Positions 11,252 through 27,089 of a DNA stretch of 64,000 nt are shown piece after piece. The notes under the pieces were generated by a model, which was given only the letters and a program-made list of their open reading frames with translations, ran no database searches and was not told where the DNA came from. The stretch comes from Primula veris. Its lineage: Eukaryota; Streptophyta; Magnoliopsida; Ericales; Primulaceae. Each line of letters begins with the position of its first letter. Position 1 is the first letter of the stretch. The DNA is taken from positions 35,140,702-35,204,701 of the forward strand of contig OY821743.1 in the NCBI GenBank assembly GCA_963682055.1, read 5' to 3'. Position numbers and translations under genes: made by a program.

Positions 11252-13746
11252 ATGAGTTCACTTCCACTCCAACCTGAATTTCAAGAGTGGTTCTCTTTGG
11301 CTCTCTCCCAAAAAACGGAATCCGAAATACCCAAAGCCGAAATAGCCCAAGAGGTTTTACCGTGGCTAAGAGTACTAAAAAATGGTACCATAAAAAGAAT
11401 AGCCGGTGTCGATGTTGTACCAGCTGGTATGGACCCACTAACCGGAGTTGTTTCTAAAGATATTGTTATTGTACCGGAAACCGGTATCCGTGCCCGGTTA
11501 TACCGCATGGAAAATATGGGAAATGGTGAGAAAGTGCCGCTTGTGGTTTATTTTCATGGTGGTGCATTTTGTATTGCCTCGGTGGCGGATCCATTTTATC
11601 ATAATATTTTAAATGCCTTAGCAGCCGAGGCTAAGGTTGCCATAGTGTCAGTTGATTATAGGATGGTCCCGGAGTATCCGTTACCCTCAGCATATGAGGA
11701 TGCTTGGTCGGCGCTTCAATGGGTAATAATATTTTAAATTGCCACTTTTTTTTCAATTGTAGTTCATGTGCATTTAAATATATTTTTTATGCATTTTTAG
11801 TCAAATTATAGAAAAATTTATGTCAAAAAAATATATTTACTTCACTTTAATCATTTAAATATATTCCATGTGTATTTTTTGTGCAGATATTACACGTATA
11901 GTTTTTTTTACTCATATAGATAAAATTTAATTATTTACTTATCTATGTCGTGTGACCCTGAAAGATTATTTGAAGTCGTAATTAATATACAGAATTACAA
12001 CAAACAAAAGGATCAAACTGAAAGCAACAAATTAAGGATCATAATTGACATGTAAAGATCTTCTAAAGTAGTAATAAATACAAAATTACAACAAACTTAA
12101 AAGTTGTAGTGTATTTGTTGTAATTTATTTAAGCCTATAAACGTATGGGCAATCCCATGTGGATTTCAACTGTGACCGTTTTCATATAATGTCCAATTTT
12201 TCAATCACCAAAACTATTTTACAACATTTAGAGGAATGAACAATTAGGTCAAATTTCGAACTGCATGCATGGGATAATTAGAAGCTTTTGCTTAAAATAT
12301 AAAATGTAAATAAATTATTACAAAAAAATGTAAATAAATAATAAAGTTTATACTCTGTAAGTCTATTTAGGATGGGGTTATAATAATTCACTTGTGTGTC
12401 ACACTCCTATAACGACCCATTTTTTCAAGCAGACTATCACCATATGCTTAATATCACTAATATTGTTCGTTTTTATCCGATTTCGTCGTCGTTTCTCGGA
12501 CCGCACGACTTTAAAAGGTCTTGGTGATAGTAAATGGAGTTTTCTTATCTTATATAGCATATAAATACTCACATATCTAGGCGATTTGGGATAATACTTT
12601 TTCTTTACACTAGTATTTTTCTACGAAAATCCGGATTTTTACACTTCCCCCTTCAGACACAATGTCCTCATCGGGTACACCATCTTTCCGATGGTGTTTC
12701 ACACACAATCGGCTAGATAGCGGTTATGATATCAATTGTAACGACACGGTCCTCCGACCAGACCGCCACTATCTGCTTACTACCATCAATACTGTCCGAA
12801 TTGGCCCGATTTCGTCATCGTTTCTCGGGCCGCACGATTTTAAAAGGTTTTGGTGATAGTAAGAAGAGTTTTCTTAACTTATATACCATATATTTACTCA
12901 AATATATAGGCGATGTTGGATAATATTTTCTCTTCACACCCGTATTTTTCTATGAAAATGCGGTTATTACAACTGCTCACTAACATTGGGACTGTACCAC
13001 TTTTGAGTTTCGACTATCAAAATGTATACCACTATTATTATTTTTGTCGTATCATAAAAACCCGAAATATTCACTGGTCATTAAAGACCATTTGTAAGCA
13101 CAATTAATACCGCTATAAACTAGCTATACCTTGGTAAATCCCGAATTCTAGTAACATTCATTGGTAATTTTTGTTTCTGGACATTTTTTTATAGGTGGCT
13201 GCCCATGTTAGAGGAAATGGTCCGGAGGACTGGCTAAAGAACGTCGATTTCAACAAAACGTTCTTAGCCGGTGACAGTGCTGGGGCAAACATTGCCCACC
13301 ATACTGCGATGAGGGTCGGCTCATACCCGATCCAAGACTTCGAACTACAAGGCGCAATACTGATCCATCCCTATTTTTGGGGTAAAGACCCGATCGGGGT
13401 AGAAAAGACCGACCCAGAAAGAAAAGCTTTGGTTGACTCTTGGTGGAAATACACCTGCCCTACAAACAAAGGCAACGAAGACCCATTTATAAACCCTTTC
13501 GTGGATGAGGCACCCCCTATTTCGGGCTTGGGTTGTGACCGAGTCCTTGTTTGCGTAGCTGAAAAAGATATACTAAAAGCTAGAGGTGTGCATTATTATG
13601 AGAAACTGGTGAAAAGTGGGTGGCCAGGGGTCGCGGAGATGGAGGAGACCAAGGGCGAGGAGCATGTTTTTCAGATTTTTAATCCGAAGTGCGAGGCCGC
13701 CGTGGATTTGGTCAAGAAATGGGGAATTTTCATAAACAAAAAGTGA
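11252..13746 (+). CDS. CXE-type carboxylesterase (alpha/beta hydrolase, GID1-like family)
   Basis: Two exons, 11252-11722 and 13195-13746, joined in phase 0, give 340 aa; plant CXEs are usually 310-350 aa. The oxyanion-hole HGG is at residues 102-104 (YFHGGAF). The nucleophile elbow GDSAGAN has Ser185, and the triad is completed by Asp282 (VAEKDIL) and His314 (GEEHVFQIF). The family is the plant carboxylesterase/hormone-sensitive-lipase group. His is retained, unlike in GID1 receptors, so an active soluble esterase acting on small acyl esters or conjugates is expected; the substrate cannot be told from sequence. There is no signal peptide, which suggests a cytosolic protein. The 1.47-kb intron contains LTR-like debris. 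The start fits the common 'P-EF--W' N-terminus of the family. Confidence 0.9.
12395..12985 (+). mobile_element. Duplicated LTR-retrotransposon relic inside the CXE intron
   Basis: The relic starts near TGTGTCACACTCCTATAACG, a sequence like the TGTCACAC starts of many plant gypsy LTRs. A ~180-bp block (TCCGATTTCGTCGTCGTTTC..., then TTTAAAAGGT, GGTGATAGTAA, GGCGAT, TATTTTTCTA and GAAAATCCGG-type words) occurs at ~12475-12650 and again at ~12795-12970, about 315-320 bp apart. The copies have diverged. No coding domain and no target duplication were found, so the family label is tentative. Confidence 0.5.
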
Positions 13747-15044
13747 TTCGAAGATTTTTTTTTCGAGTTGTATTGTAATTAAAATAATTTGGCCACTTGT
13801 TGTCCGAAGTATATATTTTGTATCTGCACTTGGTTTGGAAAATTGTTAATAAGATTGCAAATAAATAATATTTTTATTAATGAACTTTGATACGATGGAA
13901 TAAACACTTATTTTCTAAGTCGATTTGGTCAAATCTATGAATTCATTGTCAAGACGTACAGTATTTTTTAGATTCCTTTCAGACCATGAAAACTCTGCAG
14001 AGGACCTCACGGCTTAGATTATAGTCAAAAAATTATTGCTTCGACAATTAAACTGTTAATTGGTATCTGTTTTTCTCTTATCGGAAGGAAAGATACAACG
14101 AATTCAAATGAAAGTATTAAAAAAGAGATAAAATCGTACATTAGTTGCCGGCACGACTAAAAAAACGTACAAGTACACGAGTTAAAGTTACGAACTTGTA
14201 AAATTAAACCATTCTTTCACTATTTGGCACAGGGACTTAAGTCTGCGGATTGATTTTGTGTACAACTTCCAAAATGAATGAACTTATAACTAACTAGCAA
14301 AAACCTAACAAGTGAAAGAGACGGATTTTGACATTTGATATAAATTCAAAGTCATGTGCGTGTTTTCGTATTCGCGACTTGGTCTCAGTTGAAATTTCCT
14401 CAAGAAATTATCAAAATTATCTTTGACCCGACTATTAGAAGGGGTACCAGAAATTGCTCGGATTAGGAGCTGAAATTCATATAAAATATGACATTATGAT
14501 ATTTGTTTCCTTTAGCATAATTCAAATATCAAAGCTGATATTTAAGCATTATATATTGAATTTCATGTTTGTTACCATAATGGTTCGAGTAATGTCATGG
14601 GGGTACATTGGTCATTGTTGGCTCTAAATATGCTGGCTTGTCTTCTTCGAGTTCATATTTTCAACAAAATGGGTGAGTATTTTTGCCGTGCTTTTAAAAA
14701 AATGAGCTGGTTTTAGTTATACACATAGTTGCAAACTCCTTTTTTTGTACCTTTCAGAAATACATTGTAAACTTATCTGTGGCTACTTGAATTTAATTGG
14801 TTATGTCTGGATATCAAATTTAATTTTGCCACAGCAACTAATACCTTCCTGGATATCAAGTATCAACCAATTTTATACAAACCAGATAACTTCCAAAATA
14901 AAAATAAAAATGAAGCAACACAAAACACCGTTCAAGTTAATGGAACTTTTACAAGAAGAATAAATTAGTAACATTGGCTCAGAGAAATTAATTCTCCAAG
15001 ATAATTGCAACTATACATGTAGTTGCAAATTCAGAGTGAGGAAC
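13747..15044. other. Spacer between convergent CXE and RPN11 genes
   Basis: It holds the 3' UTRs of two convergent genes. A repeat of the words CTTTCAGAA and GTAGTTGCAAA near 14730-15030 is too weak to call. No further gene is seen. Confidence 0.5.
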
Positions 15045-20119
<5,075 letters not shown>

Positions 20120-20210
20120 TCTATCTCTCTCTCTATATCTATATCTATATATCTAATATATCTAATATATATATATATAATATATATATATAGATTTTGA
20201 TATTTCTTTA
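20120..20210. repeat. Simple CT and TA repeats at the RPN11 5' end
   Basis: Read on the minus strand, a GA-rich leader precedes the ATG at 20119 and is itself preceded by TA-rich simple sequence (20140-20195), which probably includes the TATA region. The exact transcription start cannot be placed. Confidence 0.5.
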
Positions 20211-20254
20211 GCTACAAGAATTCTATTTAGTTACCCACTTGGCTTAGCTTCTAT

Positions 20255-20491
20255 TTTTTCCAAAACCGGAACCGGTTTTTTTTTTACACCGAACTGGTTT
20301 GTTTCGGTACTATTTTCGTTTTTTCGGGTTTTCTTTAGTTATTTTTCGGTTTTATTTTTGGTTTTTCGGTATTTTTTGGGTTTTTTTGGTTTTTTTCGGT
20401 TCGGTTTTATTATAAACCGACCTGAAAAAGTTTTGATTTTTCGGTTTCGGTCTTTTTCGGTTTTATTTTTACGGGTTTTGGCCCGGCCCTA
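20255..20491. mobile_element. CCGAAA-rich element (copy B) upstream of RPN11
   Basis: On the plus strand it is a run of TTTTTCGGTTTT words, the reverse complement of copies A and C, and ends GGCCCGGCCCTA (a TAGGGC-type terminus). The left edge is near CCAAAACCGGAACCGG. It begins about 135 bp upstream of the RPN11 start codon. No clear target duplication was found. Confidence 0.55.
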
Positions 20492-20504
20492 CTTCAAGCA
20501 GTAC

Positions 20505-20812
20505 AATTTGTTATCGTTATTTGTAATATTTTTTTGATTTTTTCTTCTTAAATCAACGTTTTATTTTATTTTTAAAATATTTGTTCTAAAAAAAATCTCT
20601 AAAACTGACTTTTATATTTTATTTGGGTATTTATTGTGTGTTTTGACAATTTATAAAATAGTAATATTAATAAATACTCAAATAAAATATAAAAGTCAGT
20701 TTTAGAGATTTTTTTTGAATAACACTTTAGGAATAAAATAAAACGTTGATTTAATTAAAAAAATCGATTTTTTTTTAAAAATACATATGAAAAAAACGAT
20801 AACATTATTAAA
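20505..20812. mobile_element. Foldback MITE, copy 1
   Basis: A long inverted repeat. The left arm TTATCGTT...AAATCAACGTTTTATTTTAT...CTCTAAAACTGACTTTTATA is mirrored by TATAAAAGTCAGTTTTAGAG...ATAAAATAAAACGTTGATTT...AACGATAA. The centre is near 20655. The whole unit could fold into a hairpin of about 300 nt. No ORF. Confidence 0.75.
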
Positions 20813-20934
20813 GCATAAGTTTACAAACATGACCAAGTGTGCTAATATTCGACACATGCAAACTTAAGGTGATTATGTTTTACTACTAATTATTTAGTAT
20901 TCAACTTACAATTGTATGTGACCAATTTTGACAT

Positions 20935-21110
20935 TCTTAAATCAACGTTTTATTTTATTTCTAAATATTTGTTCTAAAAAAAATCTCTAAAACTGACTTT
21001 TATATTTTATTTGGGTATTTATTATTTGTTTTGACAATTTATAAGGTAGTAAGTATTAATAAATACCCAAATAAAATATAAAAAGTCAAATTTTAGAGAT
21101 TTAATGATAT
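20935..21110. mobile_element. Foldback MITE, copy 2 (partial)
   Basis: It repeats the left arm and centre of copy 1 (AAATCAACGTTTTATTTTAT, CTCTAAAACTGACTTTTATA, TTTGGGTATTTATT) and most of the right arm up to AAATTTTAGAGATTT, then breaks off. A more diverged relative is at 31850-32090. Confidence 0.7.
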
Positions 21111-21184
21111 TAATTGTGTAGTGATATTAGTTTTTGTTACATCATTAATAGATTTGATTTTTTATTTTATCAAACTTTATATAT

Positions 21185-21330
21185 AGTTACACGAACACGA
21201 GCATAAACAAACCGAATAGATGCATGTTCATGTTCGGTTCATTTAATAGACGGACATTATATTCTTGTTAATTATCGTGTTCGTTTATAAATGAACAAAC
21301 ATGAACATTAGCCGATCCGAATAGAAACAA
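21185..21330. mobile_element. hAT-like repeat with GTTCG/CGAAC words
   Basis: The stretch has CACGAACACGAGCATAAACA and, after an inversion, GTGTTCGTTTATAAATGAAC. This is the AACGAGC/GTTCG vocabulary of a common plant hAT-derived MITE. A similar but longer copy lies at 42410-42900. Termini are not resolved. Confidence 0.4.
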
Positions 21331-21439
21331 TTCCACAAACAGCGCAATTACAGCCCTACAAACAACCAGACGCATATACATTTGGTTGGATGTAAAGTTG
21401 CGAAATCCATTTGGTTGGACTCAAAATGGATAAACTACA

Positions 21440-22068
21440 TTGAACGAGTTAAATGATGCTTCGTCGGATGAACTCGTATCTGTATTGGTAGACCCACACA
21501 CAACATTAGGAATATGTAACAAGGATATCACACAATTTCAAAGATTCGCATTTGTTCTAATGGATAGAATATGGAGTGACCGCAATAGATTATCCAAAGA
21601 GCCCAGCATGTGTTCGGTATAAGAACGAAAGAAATAGTTTTTAGCCGGTACTTCTTCCATAGAGTTTGTTGCGGTGAGTAGGCAAGTGCGACTTAACACA
21701 CACGGAGAATAGCCTAAAAATCCAGTGTAGACCTAGTACAATCATACTCGAAAGAGACGCGACAGTTCAGAGTGACTTTACTGTGGCTGCAATTGTAGCT
21801 CGAAACGCTCAAACTAAATTAATTACTGCAAGTACTAAACGTATCGAGGATATCGATGTTCTTAAAAGGGATCTTTGCGCTTGTTATTTGGCTTGCGACT
21901 TTGTCATTAAATATGGATGGAGTGATGTGATTATAAGGTCGGATTCCGAAATACTTGTTAAATCTTTAAACTCTCACTCAACAAGTGCATATCGGAGGTG
22001 GGAAGCAATTGAAATAAATTGTCTAGTAGACAGAGTGAATAACTCATGGGCGCACTTGTTAGCCCGAT
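21440..22068 (+). pseudogene. Degenerate RNase H-like (RVT_3) fragment of a retroelement
   Basis: Two plus-strand blocks resemble the tail of the plant 'ribonuclease H-like/reverse transcriptase' retroelement family. 21522-21620 reads FAFVLMDRIWSDRNRLSKEP. 21768-22068 reads VAAIVARNAQTKLITAST...DVLKRDLCACYLACDFVIKYGWSDVIIRSDSEILVKSLNSHSTS...NSWAHLLAR. The RNase H parts seen are the strand-1 remnant, the helix E position replaced in 'LKRDLCACYLA', and the DSE acidic site. Stops and a frame change separate the blocks, so it is a dead non-LTR (LINE-like) or host-captured fragment. It sits in the RPN11/HO2 intergenic region and no start codon with leader is evident. Confidence 0.7.
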
Positions 22069-22237
22069 GAGCCGCCTCCTACTCTTGGGTAGGATGCATT
22101 CCATGTAATTTTATTCCGACGCTGGAATGGTGGCTCGTAAACGAATTGGATTGATTTCGTGTTATGTATCTGTTACTGTTTTAGTCGTTGTAATTATGTT
22201 TTAGCGTTTTAATGTAAGCTAAACGCATCTACATATA

Positions 22238-22429
22238 GGGCCCGACGAAAAACCGAAAAAATCCGAACCGAAAAAGACCGAAAAAGAAAAACCAAAACTT
22301 TTTCGGGTCGGTTTCGGTTTCCAATAAAACCGAGCCGAAAAAAACCAAAAAACCGAGAAAGACCGAAAAAACAAAACCGAAAAATAACCGAAAAAAACGA
22401 AAACCGGACCCGAAAAATCGGTTTTGCCC
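22238..22429. mobile_element. CCGAAA-rich element (copy C) in the HO2 promoter
   Basis: About 192 bp of CCGAAAAA/CCGAACC words, beginning GGGCCCGACG and ending GGTTTTGCCC. Flanks TACATATA and AATATATA are at best an imperfect 8-bp duplication. It ends only ~53 bp before the HO2 ATG at 22483, so it must form or adjoin the core promoter or leader. The overlapping minus-strand frames are compositional. Confidence 0.6.
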
Positions 22430-22482
22430 AATATATATACAGTAATTGTATGTATCTATTTTCTTTTAGGTTGAGTATAAAA

Positions 22483-25400
22483 ATGGCCATCACACTCTCT
22501 CTATCTCTCTCCTCACTCCACATTCTCACTCGCCGAACCCCAACTAACTTCTCATGCTTCTCCGGCGACTCCGTCTCCGTTTCCACTTCATCTCCGCCTC
22601 CCGTACTAAAAAAGCGGAACCGGTATCGAAAGCTTTACCCGGGGGAGAGAGAGGGAATCACTGAGGAGATGAGGTTCGTCGCCATGAGGCTTCGAAACAT
22701 TCAAGGCAATAAAATCGAAGATAATGATTGTGATGACGTGGCACCCAAGGAGGAGTGTGATGACACGTGGCATCCGAGTTTGGAGGGGTTTGTTAGGTTT
22801 CTGGTCGACAGCAAGGTTGTTTTCGATACGATTGAGCGGATTGTTGACGAGTCCGACAATGTCTCTTGTGAGTTTTTTTTTTTAATTAATTTGGAATTTA
22901 ATCTTTTACGTATATAGAACTGTTGTATTGAAGTAATAATGGGTGATTTCTGGGCATAATTGTTACTTTTGTAATGTTGCTGTGTTGATTTGTTATAATT
23001 GTAAACTATAAGCTGTCACGTTTTCTAATTGGTGTACTATTACTGTAATTAATTTGTGAGTCTGTTAGACAGTTAGCGAGAGAATACGTGGCAGTCATTA
23101 ATTGGTTCAGCTAATTTGTGATATTTTGTTATCAGGCTTGCGTTTGTTACTTTGTTTGTTTGTAAATCTCGGTTAGTCAATTTGGTTTATAGGAGAGCCG
23201 GCAATGAGCCTACATATAATGATGCATGAGTTTTATTTCTGTTATTGAAAATCTTGGTCGAAAGTAAGGTTGTTTCCTATACGATCCAGCGGTTCTGGCT
23301 ATGTTTCTTATGAGTTTATGCAGTTGGTATTTATTACTCAATTGGATTTGATTAGCTCACTATATAAGGAGTTTCAACCGTAAAAAGTTACATAATTTTA
23401 TATTCCTTATTGTCGTTGTCAAGGGCGAGCCTTGGCGCAACGCTAAAGTTGTTGCCATGTGACCTAGAACTTATGGGTTCGAGTTACGGAAAGGGGACAC
23501 TAAGCTCAAAGGGGCCTCACCCCCTTCGGAGCCGCACATAGTGGAAGCTTTAGCACCGGGTTTGCTCTTTTATTTGTCGTTGTGATTGTCATGCTATGAT
23601 ATGCTTCTTTGTTTGTGCTTTTATGCTCGTTTCGTTGTAAATGGTATTGTTTTTGCATCCCCAGTTCTTGACTCTTCTGGTAAGAAGATTAGAAAAAAGT
23701 CAAAAACTAGCCTCTAATAGTGTGCTCATCTGCATTCTGCTCACAACTACACCCAAACAAGCCCTACATGTATGTCTGGCATTTTCTTTCATGCTATGTT
23801 ACTCTTTCATGTAATAAACCTCTATTCCGACTTGGAAAAGCAGGGAAAACGAAAAGATTCAAAAGACAAAGGAGACACTTGATGAAAACGACTAGTTGTA
23901 CCTAATTATAGATCAAAGCGGTATAGAATATAGATTTACAATTTCCATGACTGACTCTTTGTGGGTTATGATAGTTTTGGATAATCTCGAGTAAGGTTAT
24001 ACCTATTTAATGAAATTGATGTGTATTTGCTTTTACCATAGAAACGTAGTAGCATATAATGGAAAGAGCAAATCTTTTTGAAAGCAGTGCAGATGTTGCA
24101 TTCTATTCTGGCGCATACGTCTTAATATGGGAAAATAAGTAAACAAAGTTTTTTGGTATCTTATTTAGATACTGATGGTTAATTAACTCTAAACTTGAAA
24201 CAACAAAAAATTACTTTCTTTTCGTCCAATTGCAGCTTTTAAGCAGATAAGTTGTATTCTTTTGAGGTTCTCAGAAAGTTAGTCTGATCCAGCTTAAAGC
24301 TTCTACCTTTTTCGGGTCAGAAGTCCAGTAAGCTGGTTTTCCAAATGTAGCTAACATTTAAGCAAAAAAAAGGAAAAAGAACAAGAGCTTAAAAGCTGTA
24401 ACCAAACCAAGGCCATATTCACTAAAGCTCTTGCTACACCTTCTTTCTTTTCTTCTCTATCATTAGATTCTTGCTCGTACCATCTGGTCCATCTCATTAT
24501 TATATTTGAATTTTAACTGCCTACAGATGCGTACTTTAGAAAAACTGGACTTGAACGTTCGATAGCCCTCTCAAATGACCTGGAATGGTTTAGCCAGCAG
24601 GATATTTCTATCCCCACTCCAAGTAATCCTGGAATTACTTACGCCAAATATCTGGAAGAGCTTGCTAAGAAAAGTGCGCCTTTGTTTGTCTGCCATTTCT
24701 ACAATATATACTTTTCACATATAGCGGGTGGGCAAGTGATAGCAAAACAGGTATTCGCATGTCCTCAACTGTTTTGGTTCTTAGTATAGCTTTAATCATG
24801 CCATCACGTCTGCTCTATTTGTCATATTTGAAAGCTATTTGAATTTTATGATATACTGATGTTCTGAAAATTGAAAAGTGAGTTACCAAGTTTCGTTAAC
24901 AATTTGCTTGATCAAAAGTCAAGCAAGACTAGCACTTAAGATTTAGTAGCATGGACAATTTGGAGAAAATTAGCTTTTGTCTCGTTAAAGCTACCTTAAA
25001 GAATCACAAAGTGTGCATCGTATTTAGTTTGAATAAATAATTTATTATTATTGATACTTTTCGGTTTACCCCCTGTTTTGTGCCTAGTAATCTAGCTCTA
25101 TCTACACCTGTGGTTTGATAATGAATCTTCTAATGCATTTTTTATGGTTTCCAAAACTATATTTGGCATAAAAAACTGAGATGTTGTCCTCAGTAACTCA
25201 AGGCATCTCATTAAAGTCTTCCATAAAGCACCATGAAAGTAAAGAGGCTTCCAAAGTTGATCTTTGTGGTTTCCGTTACATGAATATGATGATAATTTTT
25301 CACTTTTTTCAGTTCAGAATCATGTCAAAACAAGAAAATGTACAGAAAGCAAACACAATTAAAGATTTCCCCTTAGATTTACCAGGGTTGGAAATCTAAG

Positions 25401-25771
25401 GGCTAAGTAGGGACTTTCTTTTTAATTATTCTGGTTAAATGTGGTTAGGTCTCTGAGAAGCTCTTAGAAGGAAAAGAATTGCAATTTTGCACGTGGGAGG
25501 AAAATGACGAGGAACTTTTAAAAGGCGTACGAGATAAGCTGAACATGCTCGGCGAGGTCAGTACATGAGAGAATTATTTAAAATTAGTTTGATCATTTTT
25601 TTTCTTTGGAAAAACCACGAGTAACTGAATGAAAATTTTAAACCACAAGTGACTGAAATGAAATTTCTTAAATTGCAGCATTGGACACGGGATGAGAAAA
25701 ACAAGTGCTTGAGAGAAGCCACGAAGGCATTCCAATATATGGGTCAGATTGTACGCTTGATTATATTGTAA
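22483..25771 (+). CDS. HO2: Heme oxygenase 2-like plastid protein lacking the proximal His
   Basis: Four exons, 22483-22867, 24527-24750, 25449-25556 and 25679-25771, fit in phase and give 269 aa. The in-frame upstream ATG at 22450 was rejected because 22483 starts a Ser/Thr/Arg-rich stretch typical of plastid transit peptides (residues 1-~45). The core matches plant heme oxygenases: YPGEREGITEEMRFVAMRL, LEGFVRFLVDSK, TGLERS, LEWF, VCHFYNIYFSHIAGG, EKLLEGKEL, WTRDEKNKC. In HO1-type enzymes the RFVAMRL block is followed by the haem-iron His. Here the residue is Arg71, as I recall for Arabidopsis HO2. An acidic run follows (EDNDCDD, ~83-89). Canonical haem cleavage to biliverdin is therefore doubtful; HO2 proteins are tied to phytochrome-chromophore/tetrapyrrole biology, but the mechanism is unsettled. 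Confidence 0.93.
23410..23583 (+). mobile_element. Au-like SINE in HO2 intron 1
   Basis: About 153 bp starting GGGCGAGCCTTGGCGCAACG (A-box-like), then TAAAGTTGTTGCC, TGTGACC and GGGTTCGAGTTAC (B-box). It ends with CGCACATAGTGGAAGCTTTA and CACCGGGTTTGCTCTTTT. These are the hallmarks of the tRNA-related plant Au SINE. A 10-bp direct repeat TTGTCGTTGT flanks it at 23410-23419 and 23574-23583. It has the same orientation as HO2, inside the 1.66-kb first intron. Confidence 0.8.
24230..24415. mobile_element. MITE of the TTTGGTTG/AAAGCTGCA family in HO2 intron 1
   Basis: It begins CCAATTGCAGCTTTTAAGC and ends GCTTAAAAGCTGTAACCAAA, an inverted repeat of about 18 bp with mismatches. It lies ~110 bp before exon 2. 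Noncoding. Confidence 0.55.
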
Positions 25772-26453
25772 AAGCTATAGCTTTAGCTAATATTTGCGTA
25801 AATGCTGCTGAATAGGATTCTATCAGATTATATAATTCCAATGCCCTTGGTCATTGTTTTTGTGTTCAGTTGGAAATTTATGTAGCTTTAGACGATCTTA
25901 TCATGGTGTACATGATCTAATTATGAAGAAACAGTACTGGAAAAAATAACTTGATATGCACTACATATTACTAATTTTCTATTCTTTGTAACCCACTCTT
26001 ATAAAATTGTTATGTACTACTACAACGATAAAACTTGAAATGGATCATGTACAGCAAAATAAGTCTATGATTATAATGTTTCGATTTACTGGCATACTTC
26101 CTTGTGCCACACCAGTAGTGAAAATAGTTGATATCAGTTGGTGTAAATTTTCTATCTGTGTTAATTCTTTATATACTTGGGCAGTATTTTGTTTCACTCT
26201 GATCTCTCCTGGCTTACTATCGAATGCATTCACCAAGTTGTATCAACAGTTGCATCGAATTTAACTTTCCTAGACTGAGAAAATGTTAGAGATAGTAAAA
26301 TAATAAGAGAAATTATGTTTCCACGAAATTGGACATGAACCAAGATTTATTATTACTGTATGGAGTAGCTTTTATACAAGAAAGTAATTTTTTGTTATGT
26401 TACACAAAATGTGCAAGTATGAAGTGTACATCTTTTTTTATAAAAAAAAAAAC
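25772..26453. other. Spacer between convergent HO2 and dioxygenase genes
   Basis: It contains both 3' UTRs. Opposed short frames at 26007-26264 and 26045-26236 are overlapping shadows without domains. Confidence 0.5.
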
Positions 26454-27052
26454 TCAAATTCTGTAGAAATTTGTCAAAGTCTTGCCATCCAATTCTTTGT
26501 TGAAAAACCTTTGCATGAAGTCGGAGAGAGTGAACTCGCGATACGCGGCGGGTTTCTCTGCAGTGATTAGCTCTGGCAATGGTCCAAACAACCCCTCGCG
26601 GTTGCTTGTGTTGAAGAAAACCGCAATAGAGACCCTGGGATTGTGTTGATCATTGGCTAACACTCTGTGTTCTACACTCTTGTATTCATCATTTGATATA
26701 ATCTACACAAGATCAAAAGAGAAAAGTAGGTTCAGAGCTTAATTTTTAATTTAAGATAGACTAGGGGAAATTTAAGAAAATTGCTAGACCACCACGCTAT
26801 GTTTTACTCGAGTAACAACTGATTCAAAAAGCTGAGATTCTTGGGATAAAGGCATAGCTTGATGACGATGGTGATGTAGTCTTAATTAATCGCTCCCATA
26901 GCATTAGCATGAATCTAGTTTTAATATTGCTATCCTAGCAACAATACCAACATAGATGAACAACTATATCAAGGTTAGCAAAAATTACTCATAACAATAG
27001 CATATGTCTAGATTTAATATTGCTATCTTGGTAAACAATACCAACATAGATG

Positions 27053-27089
<37 letters not shown>

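Noticed and set aside
13195..13746. Separate gene starting with GTG
   Set aside because: It is exon 2 of the carboxylesterase; the AG acceptor at 13193-13194 and continuous phase with exon 1 show this.
22450..22482. Upstream in-frame ATG as the HO2 start
   Set aside because: It would add 11 residues before a good transit peptide start and lies within or next to the inserted element; 22483 is preferred.
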